This document shows positions 28,239 through 37,725 of a DNA stretch of 42,510 nt, piece by piece (positions within the stretch are counted from its first letter, which is position 1; the number at the start of each line of letters is the position of its first letter). Source of the stretch: an uncultured Bacillota bacterium (GTDB lineage: Bacteria; Bacillota_I; Bacilli_A; RF39; UBA660); assembly GCA_946622285.1 (NCBI GenBank), contig CAMOPK010000008.1:1-42510 (forward strand), written 5' to 3'. Below the pieces are notes generated by a model. It did no database searches. It had not been told where the DNA came from and worked only from the letters and a program-made list of their open reading frames with translations. The translations under genes and the position numbers were made by a program.

Positions 28239-29609
28239 TTAAAAAACTATTTTGCTTTCAATATATTCTTTTACTTCATCAAGTTTTAATGTTATTTGTT
28301 CCATCGTATCTCGATCACGAACTGTAACAGTACCTTCATTTAACGTGTTATCATCAACTGTTATACAAAAAGGCGTACCAATTGCATCTTGTCTACGATA
28401 ACGTTTACCAATGTTTCCTGTTTCATCGTATGTTGCCATAAAGTGTTTAGAAAGATCATTATAAATTTCTAAAGCTTTTTCAGAATGATTTTTTTTCATT
28501 AGTGGGAAAACTGCTACTTTATATGGAGCTAAATATGGAGAGAATTTCATTACTTCTCTTTCAGTTCCATCTGCTAGTTGTTCTTTATTATAACTTTCAA
28601 ACAAAATTGCCAACACTGTACGATCAAGTCCATATGTTGATTCAATAATATATGGAATATATTTTTCGTTTGTAACTGGATCAAGATACATCATTGATTC
28701 CCCACTATACTCTTGATGACGTGTTAAATCATAGTTAGTACGATTGTGAGTACCATTTATTTCACCCCAACCAAATGGGAATAAATATTCAATATCACAA
28801 GCCGCTTTAGCATAGAATGCAAGTTTTTCATGATCGTGATATCTTAATTTATCTGCTGGTAACCCTAAATCCATATAGAATTTTTTACCATATTCCTTGA
28901 AGTATTCATATAGTTCTTGATCACTACCCTCTTTACAGAAAGTTTGATATTCCATTTGTTCAAATTCAATTGTTCTAAAAGTAAAGTTTCCTGGAGTTAT
29001 TTCATTTCTAAATGCTTTACCTATCTGACCAATACTAAAAGGTAATTTAGCACGCATACTTCTTTGAACATTTAAGAAATTTACATATTCTCCTTGTGCA
29101 TTTTCTGGTCTTAAATAAACAACACTCTTTGAATCTTTTGTAACACCACGATATGTTTCAAACATAAGTTTAAATTGACGAATATCAGTAAAGTCACATT
29201 TGCCACATTTCGGGCATGGAACATTATTTTCACGAATATAATTTATAAGTTCTTCGTTACTCATTTTGTCTCCAATACTTGAATTAGTATAATCATTAAC
29301 TAGATTGTCAGCGCGATGGCGTGTCTTACAATGACGACAGTCTGTTAATGGATCAGCAAATGAATCAACATGTCCAGATGCTTCCCATACTCTTGGATGC
29401 ATTAAAATATCAGCATCTAATTCATAAGCATTTTGTCTTTCTTGAATAAATCTTTTTCTCCATGCATCTTTAACTGCATTTTTAAGACGACTTCCTAAAG
29501 GACCGTAATCCCAAGTATTTGCTAAACCTCCATATATTTCACTTCCTTGAAAAATGAAACCATATTGTTTGCAATAACTTACTAAGTTTTCCATTGTAAT
29601 TTTTTCCAT
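28239..29609 (-). CDS. glyQS: Glycine--tRNA ligase (class II, single chain)
   Basis: MENLVSYCKQYGFIFQGSEIYGGLANTWDYGPLG; RPENAQGEYVNF; FRNEITPGNFTFRTIEFEQME. Confidence 0.96.
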   Translation of the reverse strand: MEKITMENLVSYCKQYGFIFQGSEIYGGLANTWDYGPLGSRLKNAVKDAWRKRFIQERQNAYELDADILMHPRVWEASGHVDSFADPLTDCRHCKTRHRADNLVNDYTNSSIGDKMSNEELINYIRENNVPCPKCGKCDFTDIRQFKLMFETYRGVTKDSKSVVYLRPENAQGEYVNFLNVQRSMRAKLPFSIGQIGKAFRNEITPGNFTFRTIEFEQMEYQTFCKEGSDQELYEYFKEYGKKFYMDLGLPADKLRYHDHEKLAFYAKAACDIEYLFPFGWGEINGTHNRTNYDLTRHQEYSGESMMYLDPVTNEKYIPYIIESTYGLDRTVLAILFESYNKEQLADGTEREVMKFSPYLAPYKVAVFPLMKKNHSEKALEIYNDLSKHFMATYDETGNIGKRYRRQDAIGTPFCITVDDNTLNEGTVTVRDRDTMEQITLKLDEVKEYIESKIVF

Positions 29610-29634
29610 AATTTTTCCTCCTTAAAATAAAAAA

Positions 29635-29825
29635 ACTTCTAGACATTATAGGGACGAATTATTTCGTGGTTCCACCCTACTTATTCATAGAAGAATCTTA
29701 ATTACTTACATAGCTCGAAAGTTCCAAATTAAATAATATCTATTAGGTTTTCACTAGCCCTAATTCACTTTAAAGAATCTTATTTAATTCCTCTTTGTCA
29801 TCACTTCATACTTATATGTTAGTAC
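29635..29825 (-). promoter_or_regulatory. T-box leader of glyQS; candidate specifier GGA
   Basis: GTAGGGTGGAACCACGAA (minus strand); antiterminator TAGGG[TGGAACC]ACGAAataaTTCGTCCCTA; candidate GGA at 29723-29725. Confidence 0.9.
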
Positions 29826-29854
29826 TAATTGTTTTTTTTGTCAATTACAATATA

Positions 29855-29957
29855 TTTACTTTATTTAAAATTTAGACTATAATTATTAGTGAAGGAACAC
29901 ATTTGTGTTACCTTGGTTGTGTTAGATATTTAGTTATTTACTAAATATCTTTTTTTA
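29855..29957 (+). ncRNA. Candidate small RNA unit convergent with the 32-aa peptide ORF
   Basis: -35 TTTACT (29855-29860), 17-bp spacer, -10 TATAAT (29878-29883); terminator with perfect 11-bp stem AGATATTTAGT/ACTAAATATCT (29924-29950) and T-run. Confidence 0.55.
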
Positions 29958-30039
29958 TTACAATAAGGATAATGAGAATTAAGAATAGAATTATAATAAT
30001 ATGACCAATTAGGCATAGTATATAATATCTTTTGCTCAT
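29941..30039 (-). CDS. Small hydrophobic peptide (32 aa), possible type I toxin or small membrane protein; not in the ORF track
   Basis: Hand translation MSKRYYILCLIGHIIIILFLILIILIVIKKDI*; upstream AAGAAGGTGATTAT. Confidence 0.6.
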   Translation of the reverse strand: MSKRYYILCLIGHIIIILFLILIILIVIKKDI

Positions 30040-30133
30040 ATAATCACCTTCTTCTTTTTGCAATAAAAAGTCCAAGGCAACTATGTGCTCCCAATAATAA
30101 TATACGTTTTTACTTTTATATTTCCTTTTTAAA

Positions 30134-30166
30134 AATCAAAAAAACTACTATCAAGTAGTTTTTAAA
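30134..30166 (-). terminator. Terminator of recO
   Basis: AAAAACTACTTGATAGTAGTTTTTTT on the minus strand. Confidence 0.75.
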
Positions 30167-30893
30167 GTTTCTTTAATGTTTTTATGAATTCTTTAGATTT
30201 TAAATAAAGTCCTGTATAACGATCATAATAATCATCTAAAAATGCGTTTATCTCATTTTTTACTTTATCACTTATGTCAATTTTTTCTAAAGAAGATATA
30301 TCTACATAATAATATGCTCTTATCAATTTTAACGCCTTTTCGCTTACAATTCTATCATTATGATAACAATTCTTGCAAACAAATCCTCCAGATGAAGCTG
30401 AAAGCGTTAATATATTTGTTTTAGAACCACATATAGCACATCCATCAATAACTGGCATTACGCCTAAAAAATCAAGATATTTAAGTTCTAATATGTTCAT
30501 TATTGATAGCGGATCATAGCCATCTTCAATTTTTAAGATTGCAGCGATCATCAAGTCATATAATTTATCATTATAGTGTTCTTTACTTACTTGCTCACTC
30601 AATTCTAATATATAACTAACATAACTTATTTTAGTTATATCTTTTTTTGTTTCTTTAAGTGGATTTACAATTGTTGCACTTATAAGAGTAGATATTTTAT
30701 CTTTTTTATATTGAATGTTAAATTTTGCATATGTTAATTTTAATGTTGAAGTTCGAAGAGAACTACTAAGTTTTTTAGCTCCTTTAGCCATTACATTAAT
30801 AAGACCATATTCGCGAGTTAAAATTGTTAATAATTTGCTAGTTTCAGAATATGATCTTTCAACTATTATAATTCCTTCTACTTCTTTTAACAT
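30162..30893 (-). CDS. recO: DNA repair protein RecO
   Basis: VEGIIIVERSYSETSKLLTILTREYGLINVMAKGAKK; CAICG...CKNC. Confidence 0.93.
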   Translation of the reverse strand: MLKEVEGIIIVERSYSETSKLLTILTREYGLINVMAKGAKKLSSSLRTSTLKLTYAKFNIQYKKDKISTLISATIVNPLKETKKDITKISYVSYILELSEQVSKEHYNDKLYDLMIAAILKIEDGYDPLSIMNILELKYLDFLGVMPVIDGCAICGSKTNILTLSASSGGFVCKNCYHNDRIVSEKALKLIRAYYYVDISSLEKIDISDKVKNEINAFLDDYYDRYTGLYLKSKEFIKTLKKL

Positions 30894-30908
30894 ATGTCCT
30901 ACTTTCTT

Positions 30909-31799
30909 TTATTCATCCATAAAATCATCATAACCAAATTCATGTAAATATTGCTCTTTATCACGCCATTTTGGTATTACTTTAACAAATAAGCTCAAAT
31001 AAACTTTAGTATTCAATAAAGCTTCTATATCTTTTCTTGCTTGAATACCAATTTCTTTTATCATTGTTCCATGTGAACCAACAATTATCTTTTTAACTGA
31101 ATTTCGATCAACTATAATTGCAACATCTATTACATAGCTATTATTTGATTTTTCAAATCCTTCAACAACACAAGAAGCAGAATGTGGTATTTCTTGATCA
31201 GTTAAATTAAATACTTTTTCACGAACCATTTCAGCAATTAAGAATTTAACACTCTTATTTGTATATTCATCCTTATCATAGAATGCTGGTCCTTCTTTTA
31301 ATAATTCTTTAATAACTCTTATTAATCTTTTAGTATTATTATCTCTTAAAGCTGATACTGGAACAATTGCTTCAAAGTCATATTTATTTCTAACATCATC
31401 AATTTTTAAATATAGTTCTTCTTTTGTTAATAAATCAATTTTGTTAATAACCAATATTATTGGCTTTCCAGTTGCTTTTAAACGCTCTAAAACAAAATCG
31501 TCGCCTCTTCCCCATTCCTCATTAGCAGAAATAAGAAAAAGTAAAACATCATTATCTTCAATCGTGTAATAAGCTTGTTTATTTAGATATGTTCCAAGTT
31601 TATGATTTGGTTTATGAATACCCGGAGTATCCACAAATACAATTTGGGAATCATCATCATTATAAATTCCTTGAATAATATTTCTTGTTGTTTGTGGTTT
31701 TTTTGATACAATAGCTACTTTTTCACCAACAATTGTATTTATCAAGGTTGATTTTCCTACATTTGGTCTTCCTATTAATCCTACAAATCCACTTTTCAT
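30909..31799 (-). CDS. era: GTPase Era
   Basis: GRPNVGKSTLIN, DTPGIHKP, NKID, KH-domain tail. Confidence 0.97.
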   Translation of the reverse strand: MKSGFVGLIGRPNVGKSTLINTIVGEKVAIVSKKPQTTRNIIQGIYNDDDSQIVFVDTPGIHKPNHKLGTYLNKQAYYTIEDNDVLLFLISANEEWGRGDDFVLERLKATGKPIILVINKIDLLTKEELYLKIDDVRNKYDFEAIVPVSALRDNNTKRLIRVIKELLKEGPAFYDKDEYTNKSVKFLIAEMVREKVFNLTDQEIPHSASCVVEGFEKSNNSYVIDVAIIVDRNSVKKIIVGSHGTMIKEIGIQARKDIEALLNTKVYLSLFVKVIPKWRDKEQYLHEFGYDDFMDE

Positions 31800-32179
31800 T
31801 TTAAATCCTCTTCACTAAATGGATATGGACACATTTCTTCAACTGTGTGTGATTCCATATTACCATTACTATCAACAGATGTTATTAATTTATCCTTCTC
31901 GAAAAATTCTAATATTACTTGTCTACATGCCATACATGGCCATCCAATCTCACCATTTTCTAGCATGATATAGATGTGTTCAAAGTCACCTTTCTTATAT
32001 CCATTGGCAACTGCTGCAGCTATTGCATTGCGTTCTGCACATATACTTGTATAGTTGGCATTCTCAACGTTAACACCACCAAAGAATTTACCATCCTTTG
32101 TTTCAACTATAGCAGCTACCTTAAATTTAGAATAAGGTGCATATGAATTTTGCATCAATTTTTTTAAACTTTCGTACAT
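31796..32179 (-). CDS. cdd: Cytidine deaminase
   Basis: YAPYSKFKVAA...CAERNAI...PCMACRQ. Confidence 0.96.
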   Translation of the reverse strand: MYESLKKLMQNSYAPYSKFKVAAIVETKDGKFFGGVNVENANYTSICAERNAIAAAVANGYKKGDFEHIYIMLENGEIGWPCMACRQVILEFFEKDKLITSVDSNGNMESHTVEEMCPYPFSEEDLK

Positions 32180-32180
32180 A

Positions 32181-32633
32181 TTAAACTTCCCTCTTTATTC
32201 CGTAACTATCTAGTATTTTATCTTGTAAATCGAACATCACTTTTTCATCTTCTGGCTTCATATGATCATATCCAAGTAAATGTAAAAGTCCATGAATTGC
32301 AAGAAATGATATTTCACGTTTTAAACTATGTCCATATTCAACCGCTTGACTTCTAGCCTTATCAATTGAAATATATACATCCCCAAGTATTCTAACGTCT
32401 TCAAATTCAATATCTTTATGATCTTCTAAAGCAAATGTTATGACGTCTGTTTCACGGTCTACTCCACGATATTTTTTATTCATTTCGTGAATTCTTGGAT
32501 TATCAATAATTATAATATTGAATTCAACATTATCAAGTTTCAAATACTCCAAAGCATAATTAAGTAGTCCTTTTAATCCTGATAATTCTTTTATTTTTTC
32601 ATTTGTTTCATTAAATATTTCAAAATTATTCAT
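32181..32633 (-). CDS. ybeY: Endoribonuclease YbeY
   Basis: RETDVITFAL; HGLLHLLGYDH. Confidence 0.95.
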   Translation of the reverse strand: MNNFEIFNETNEKIKELSGLKGLLNYALEYLKLDNVEFNIIIIDNPRIHEMNKKYRGVDRETDVITFALEDHKDIEFEDVRILGDVYISIDKARSQAVEYGHSLKREISFLAIHGLLHLLGYDHMKPEDEKVMFDLQDKILDSYGIKREV

Positions 32634-32634
32634 T

Positions 32635-33228
32635 TTATACCCCCATATATAGTATAAATGCAATTGCTGCAAGTATTGTTACAATATTACAAAGTGGTTC
32701 TTTTATTTTACTTATTTTTGTATTATTTAAGATATATGATCCTAGACGATATAAATAATATCCTAGAACCCCACCTGCTATATTTAATATTATGTCATCT
32801 ATATCAAATACACGACCTATACGATATTGGATTATTTCAACAGCAACTGATACGAATAGTGAAAATGCTAATACGTATTTTACTTTTCTTAGTTTCATGA
32901 AATAACTTAAGTAAAAACCATATGGCATAAATAACAACATATTACCTAAGACATTTCTTATAAATGCTTTTGATCCGACTTCAAATCTAAACATTTCTTT
33001 GAATGGTATTAAATTAGCTGTTGACCAGTCAACATCTTCAAATGTTAGTATATAGAAGAAACACATTAGATACACAACAAAAATAAGACTTAGAATTTCA
33101 TGGTATAAAACTATACGTCTCTTATTAGAAATAAAACTAAAAAATCTTATTGTGAAAAGAATAGTAATTAAAATAAGTAATGATGGCCATATACTACTAA
33201 TTACTGCTTCTATTGTATCTCTGTACAT
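32635..33228 (-). CDS. VanZ-like membrane protein
   Basis: NVLGNMLLFMPYGFYL...EIIQYRIGRVFDIDDIILNIAGGVLGY. Confidence 0.88.
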   Translation of the reverse strand: MYRDTIEAVISSIWPSLLILITILFTIRFFSFISNKRRIVLYHEILSLIFVVYLMCFFYILTFEDVDWSTANLIPFKEMFRFEVGSKAFIRNVLGNMLLFMPYGFYLSYFMKLRKVKYVLAFSLFVSVAVEIIQYRIGRVFDIDDIILNIAGGVLGYYLYRLGSYILNNTKISKIKEPLCNIVTILAAIAFILYMGV

Positions 33229-33333
33229 CTAATACCTCATTTTCTTATTATTATTTTACTATTTTTTTCAAGAAGTTTCAATTGATTTTCCAAAATAATT
33301 GATAAAGAAAAAAAAGTGAATGAAATTCACTTT

Positions 33334-34245
33334 TTAACCACATGCTCCTTCGCCTTCATATTTACAATCGGCGATTTTTTCTAAATTGGCTTTGTCATTG
33401 CTAAATGTTATTTTATATTCTGCAATTGGATCATCATTACAACTCCATAAGTCCTCAACATAATACATGAAATCTTCTCCTGCATAATAAAGTGCTGTAT
33501 TATCTTGGGCATTTGTAATATTATTATCTTTATTGTATTGAACAACAAATTTTTCATAGTTCGGGCAAGTTTTATCTAGCATTACTCCTCTTTCCCAACT
33601 TTCAATTTGTTTATCAAATAATATAGTACCAGCATCATTAAATACTAATAGATTACCACCTGCTGTTTTTTGATATAGATATTCTTTGTCACCTTTAACA
33701 ATGTTAATTTCTTTTGTTTTATCTATAAATTTATTATAAGTTGAGCGTGATGTTAAATTTGATATAACATATGTTTCTTCTAAATTAATACTATCTGAAA
33801 CATCATAATAACCTACTGATTTAACAAATGTGCCATTAACATAAAGATCAGCGTGGGCAATATAACCTGCAGTATCATTAAAATAGTCATTTATTGGTTC
33901 ACCATTTTCATCAATTGTTATTTCAAGTTTTTCCATCCAATACTTAAGTTCAATTTTAGTTTCTTTACCATTTACAGTTTTATTAACTGTTTCAGTTGTG
34001 TAATAATTGTGTGCATCTTTTGTTTCTTCAACTTTTTCTTCTTGTTCAGGTCCTTTTACTGGTTCTTTTTCTTCTTTCCTAATTAGTTTATCCCAGATAA
34101 TATAACCTGCTAAAGCAAATATAATTAAAAGCAAGAATGTAATTAATAAAACATTACTTTTTGGTTGCTCAACAATTATTTCTCTTGGTTCTTGATTGTT
34201 ATTCATCATATTGTTTTGTTCATTATTTAAATTATTGTTTTCCAT
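33334..34245 (-). CDS. One-TM hypothetical protein
   Basis: N/Q-rich N-terminus, TM VLLITFLLLIIFALAGYIIW, soluble C-terminal domain. Confidence 0.7.
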   Translation of the reverse strand: MENNNLNNEQNNMMNNNQEPREIIVEQPKSNVLLITFLLLIIFALAGYIIWDKLIRKEEKEPVKGPEQEEKVEETKDAHNYYTTETVNKTVNGKETKIELKYWMEKLEITIDENGEPINDYFNDTAGYIAHADLYVNGTFVKSVGYYDVSDSINLEETYVISNLTSRSTYNKFIDKTKEINIVKGDKEYLYQKTAGGNLLVFNDAGTILFDKQIESWERGVMLDKTCPNYEKFVVQYNKDNNITNAQDNTALYYAGEDFMYYVEDLWSCNDDPIAEYKITFSNDKANLEKIADCKYEGEGACG

Positions 34246-34287
34246 AGTCGTCTCCTATTCTATAAAAATTATATCATAGATTAACAA

Positions 34288-34318
34288 AAAAACTAATACA
34301 TTTTTTGTATTAGTTATA
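34288..34318 (-). terminator. Terminator of lepB
   Basis: AACTAATACA/TGTATTAGTT hairpin. Confidence 0.65.
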
Positions 34319-34817
34319 TTTTACCAAATCTACTAAATGGAAATAGTGAAAATTTAATCTTTCCTTTTATTTCTTTTTTAGGAATAAGACCTAATATACG
34401 ACTATCAGAAGAGTCTCCACGATTATCACCTACTACAAAATAATAATCTTTTGGGATTTCTAAATAGCCTAATTTTGCTAATGACCAGTCTTCAGTTTCG
34501 ACATCGATGAATGATTCTTTTACTTCTTTTTTATTTATGTATAATTTTGAATCTTTGTATTCGACATACTCACCTGGAAGTCCTATTACTCTTTTTACAA
34601 GTTTTTCTTCTTCACCATGCACTTTATGCTCAACTACAACAATATCAAAGCGACGATAATCTTTATTTAATTTATATAATATTAATATTTGATTATCAAC
34701 TAGTGTTGGTATCATTGATGTTCCATCAACCATAACTGGTGTTGCTATAAATGTTCTAAATAAAACAACCGCAACAATTATAACAACATATGAAAGTATT
34801 TCTTTTAATTTCTCCAT
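34314..34817 (-). CDS. lepB: Signal peptidase I
   Basis: DGTSMIPTL, KRVIGLPGE, VVGDNRGDSSDSR. Confidence 0.95.
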   Translation of the reverse strand: MEKLKEILSYVVIIVAVVLFRTFIATPVMVDGTSMIPTLVDNQILILYKLNKDYRRFDIVVVEHKVHGEEEKLVKRVIGLPGEYVEYKDSKLYINKKEVKESFIDVETEDWSLAKLGYLEIPKDYYFVVGDNRGDSSDSRILGLIPKKEIKGKIKFSLFPFSRFGKI

Positions 34818-34844
34818 AAACAGAAAAATAAGGCGAATGCCTTA

Positions 34845-35183
34845 TTAATTTCCTTCCTTAATTTTTGCTTCACTATCTAAATTTCTTAAGTAATTTAATT
34901 TGGCTCTTCTTACATGTCCTTTACGAACTACTTTAACTGAATCAATTAAAGGTGAATTAACTGGGAATGTTCTTTCAACACCAACGCTACCGCTTTGATG
35001 TCTTACAACAAATGTTTTTGAAACCCCTGAGCCTTTGATAGCAACGACAATTCCTTCATATGCTTGAACTCTTTCACGTTTACCTTCTTTGATTTTGTAA
35101 CCAACAGAAACAGTATCGCCTACTCTGAATTCAGGAATGTCTGTTCTAATTTGACTTTTAGTTATTTTTTCAACTAAATTCAC
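34845..35183 (-). CDS. rplS: 50S ribosomal protein L19
   Basis: FRVGDTVSVGYKIKEGKRERVQAYEG...GVERTFPVNSP...GHVRRAKLNYLR. Confidence 0.97.
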   Translation of the reverse strand: MNLVEKITKSQIRTDIPEFRVGDTVSVGYKIKEGKRERVQAYEGIVVAIKGSGVSKTFVVRHQSGSVGVERTFPVNSPLIDSVKVVRKGHVRRAKLNYLRNLDSEAKIKEGN

Positions 35184-35260
35184 AATGTCACTCTCCTAAC
35201 TCTAAATCTATGATCATGAAATATATGTCAGCGGATCACGACAACAACAATATTAACAAA
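35184..35260 (-). promoter_or_regulatory. Possible L19-type leader upstream of rplS
   Basis: CGTGATCCGCTGACATATATTTCATGATCATAG with TGATC/GATCA arms immediately upstream of rplS. Confidence 0.4.
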
Positions 35261-35345
35261 TTTCTTTTAATTTGTCAATAAAAAGCACGGTATATTATTC
35301 TTCAATTGTAATTTTTGTTTATTATTAAATAAAAAAGAAGAAGTT

Positions 35346-35837
35346 TTATCTACTTCTTCTTGATTTTTCTTCAACTTCTTCATGTTTTTTAGATTCTTCT
35401 AATTGACGTTGATATTCTCTCTTACTAATTTCAAATTGTTTTACTTTTAATTCATGTTCAAGTAAAGCGAATTTTTGCATCAACAATTCTAAATATTTGT
35501 CATCTAAGTAAGCACGATAATTATTAATTATAATACTTTTATAACGACTAATATCATTTAAAGCAGAACCTAAATGTGAAGCTGATTCTGACTCATCATC
35601 TTCTTCAAGAAGTTTAATCATATATTGTAAATACAAATCCAATTTCTTTTTAATTTTTTTCTTTAGTACTTTCTCAACAAAAGTTGGCTTAACAAGTACT
35701 AATTTATTTACCTTAATTCCTTCATATCTAACATGATTTTTGGGTGTGAAACCATATCCATTATTTTTAGTATAATCGATATAAACAAGTTCATCTGTTT
35801 CTTTATTTTTAATTAAAAGATAATTGTTTTGTTTCAT
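35346..35837 (-). CDS. Hypothetical protein
   Basis: 163-aa ORF, long charged C-terminal helix; located between trmD and rplS. Confidence 0.7.
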   Translation of the reverse strand: MKQNNYLLIKNKETDELVYIDYTKNNGYGFTPKNHVRYEGIKVNKLVLVKPTFVEKVLKKKIKKKLDLYLQYMIKLLEEDDESESASHLGSALNDISRYKSIIINNYRAYLDDKYLELLMQKFALLEHELKVKQFEISKREYQRQLEESKKHEEVEEKSRRSR

Positions 35838-35841
35838 GTTA

Positions 35842-36510
35842 TCAATCCTTCTTGATTAAATCTGGCCTACGCTCTAAAGTGCGCTTTTCACTTTGTTCAA
35901 GTCTCCATTTTCTAATATTTTCATGATGACCTGATAAAAGTACTTCTGGTACTTCCATTCCTCTAAAAACTTGAGGTTTTGTATAAACTGGATAATCTAG
36001 TAGATTATTATTAAATGAATCATTTAAATGTGACTCTGAGTCTATTACTCCATCGATTAATCTAACTATAGTATCAGTAATTACCATACTTGGAAGTTCT
36101 CCACCTGTTAGTACATAATCACCAATACTTATTTCTTCATCAGCTAGAGTTCTAATTCTTTCATCAAATCCTTCATAATGACCACATATTATTATAATAT
36201 GACTCTCATTAACCAAATCATAAGCATGAGCTTGATTAAATTTTTTACCTTGTGGTGTCATTAGCAATATTTTACTATTTTCTTTTTTTAAATCATCAAC
36301 AGCACGAAATATTGGTTCTGGCATCAAAACCATTCCTGCACCACCACCAAATTGATAATCATCAACTCTTTTATGTGGATCAAGTGAGTAATCCCTGATA
36401 TTATGTATTTCAATTGTTACTTTTTTATCAGTAATTGCTCTTTTAATAATTGATGTATTTAAGAATCCTTCAAACATTTCAGGAAAAAGTGTCAAAATAT
36501 CAATTTTCAT
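35842..36510 (-). CDS. trmD: tRNA (guanine(37)-N(1))-methyltransferase
   Basis: MKIDILTLFPEMFEGFL...GGGAGMVLMPEP...GHYEGFDERI...SIGDYVLTGGELP. Confidence 0.97.
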   Translation of the reverse strand: MKIDILTLFPEMFEGFLNTSIIKRAITDKKVTIEIHNIRDYSLDPHKRVDDYQFGGGAGMVLMPEPIFRAVDDLKKENSKILLMTPQGKKFNQAHAYDLVNESHIIIICGHYEGFDERIRTLADEEISIGDYVLTGGELPSMVITDTIVRLIDGVIDSESHLNDSFNNNLLDYPVYTKPQVFRGMEVPEVLLSGHHENIRKWRLEQSEKRTLERRPDLIKKD

Positions 36511-36994
36511 TTATTAACCCTTCTATTGCTTTTATATCCATTCTTTGATTTTCCAAATTTATATCAGAAATAAACTCAGGAATATAAGGAATCATATTTT
36601 TTTTATTTCCATCAGTTACAACTAATATGTTATGAGCTTTATTTTTCATAATAAATTCAACTTGACCAATGCATCTATCATTATTATAGACATAAAGTCC
36701 AATTAAATCTTCATCAAAATAACCTTTTATTTTCAAATCATCGCGATTTATATATGCTTTATCACCTTTATAAATAATAACATCATCAATTGAAGTTAAT
36801 CCTTCAAATGTTAACATGTCATATTCTTTATGAACACGATAAGTATTAATTATTAGTTCATCTTTATCTCTTCCAATATAAAGTTTAAAACCTTTTTTAA
36901 ATACTTTTTTCTTGTGCTCGAAATTAGATATAAGACGAACTTCACCTTTTAAACCATGAGTATTAACAACGTCTCCAATATATATATATTTCAT
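36500..36994 (-). CDS. rimM: Ribosome maturation factor RimM
   Basis: YIGDVVNTHGLKGEVRL; adjacency to trmD. Confidence 0.92.
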   Translation of the reverse strand: MKYIYIGDVVNTHGLKGEVRLISNFEHKKKVFKKGFKLYIGRDKDELIINTYRVHKEYDMLTFEGLTSIDDVIIYKGDKAYINRDDLKIKGYFDEDLIGLYVYNNDRCIGQVEFIMKNKAHNILVVTDGNKKNMIPYIPEFISDINLENQRMDIKAIEGLINEN

Positions 36995-37001
36995 AAGACA
37001 C

Positions 37002-37724
37002 CTACTTATCTAGTTCATATAAAATAATGCTTGTTGCAACACCAACATTTAGGCTTTCACAGTTTTTATTCATATCTATATAAAGATATTCATCACATGC
37101 ATTAAATAATGAAGGTCTTACTCCGTTTCCTTCGTTACCCATTATTATAGCAAATTTTTTCAAATCTTCAATATTTTTTAAACTTTTTCCGCCATTTACT
37201 TTTGTGGCATAGATTTTATAATCTTTTTTCTTTAAGTTTCCAACAATTTCTTCAATATTTCCGCGTACAACATTGATATAAAATATCAATCCTTGAGTTG
37301 CTCTTACGACTTTTTCATTGTATAAGTCAACAGAATCATTGCTTAAGATAATAGTATCAACATTAAAAGCAACACTACTCCTAACAATAGTCCCAAGATT
37401 TCCTGGATCTTGAATGTTATCTAGAATTAATATACGATTACCTTTTATTTCATCATTTTTTTGTTTAGCAACACCAATTACAGTTGGAGTTTCTAAACTA
37501 GATAGATATTTTAGTACTTTTTCAGATACATTAATTGTCTCAACATCTAAATTCATATCATTTGATTCAAGCTTTATTAATTTTTTTAGGTAGCCATTTT
37601 TATAAGCTTCTAATATTAAATGTTCACCCTCGATTAAAAAAAGGCTTGAACCTTTTCTAAATTTCTTATCTTTTAATTTGGCAATTTCTTTAATTTTTTC
37701 GTTATCAATTGAAGTATAAAGCAT
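37002..37724 (-). CDS. SpoU/TrmH-family RNA 2'-O-methyltransferase
   Basis: LILDNIQDPGNLGTIVRSS...IMGNEGNGV...SLNVGVATSIILYE. Confidence 0.93.
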   Translation of the reverse strand: MLYTSIDNEKIKEIAKLKDKKFRKGSSLFLIEGEHLILEAYKNGYLKKLIKLESNDMNLDVETINVSEKVLKYLSSLETPTVIGVAKQKNDEIKGNRILILDNIQDPGNLGTIVRSSVAFNVDTIILSNDSVDLYNEKVVRATQGLIFYINVVRGNIEEIVGNLKKKDYKIYATKVNGGKSLKNIEDLKKFAIIMGNEGNGVRPSLFNACDEYLYIDMNKNCESLNVGVATSIILYELDK

Positions 37725-37725
37725 A

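Noticed and set aside
32658-32900. Leu/Tyr-rich plus-strand ORF
   Set aside because: Antisense to the VanZ-like gene; composition typical of reverse-strand translation of A+T-rich coding DNA
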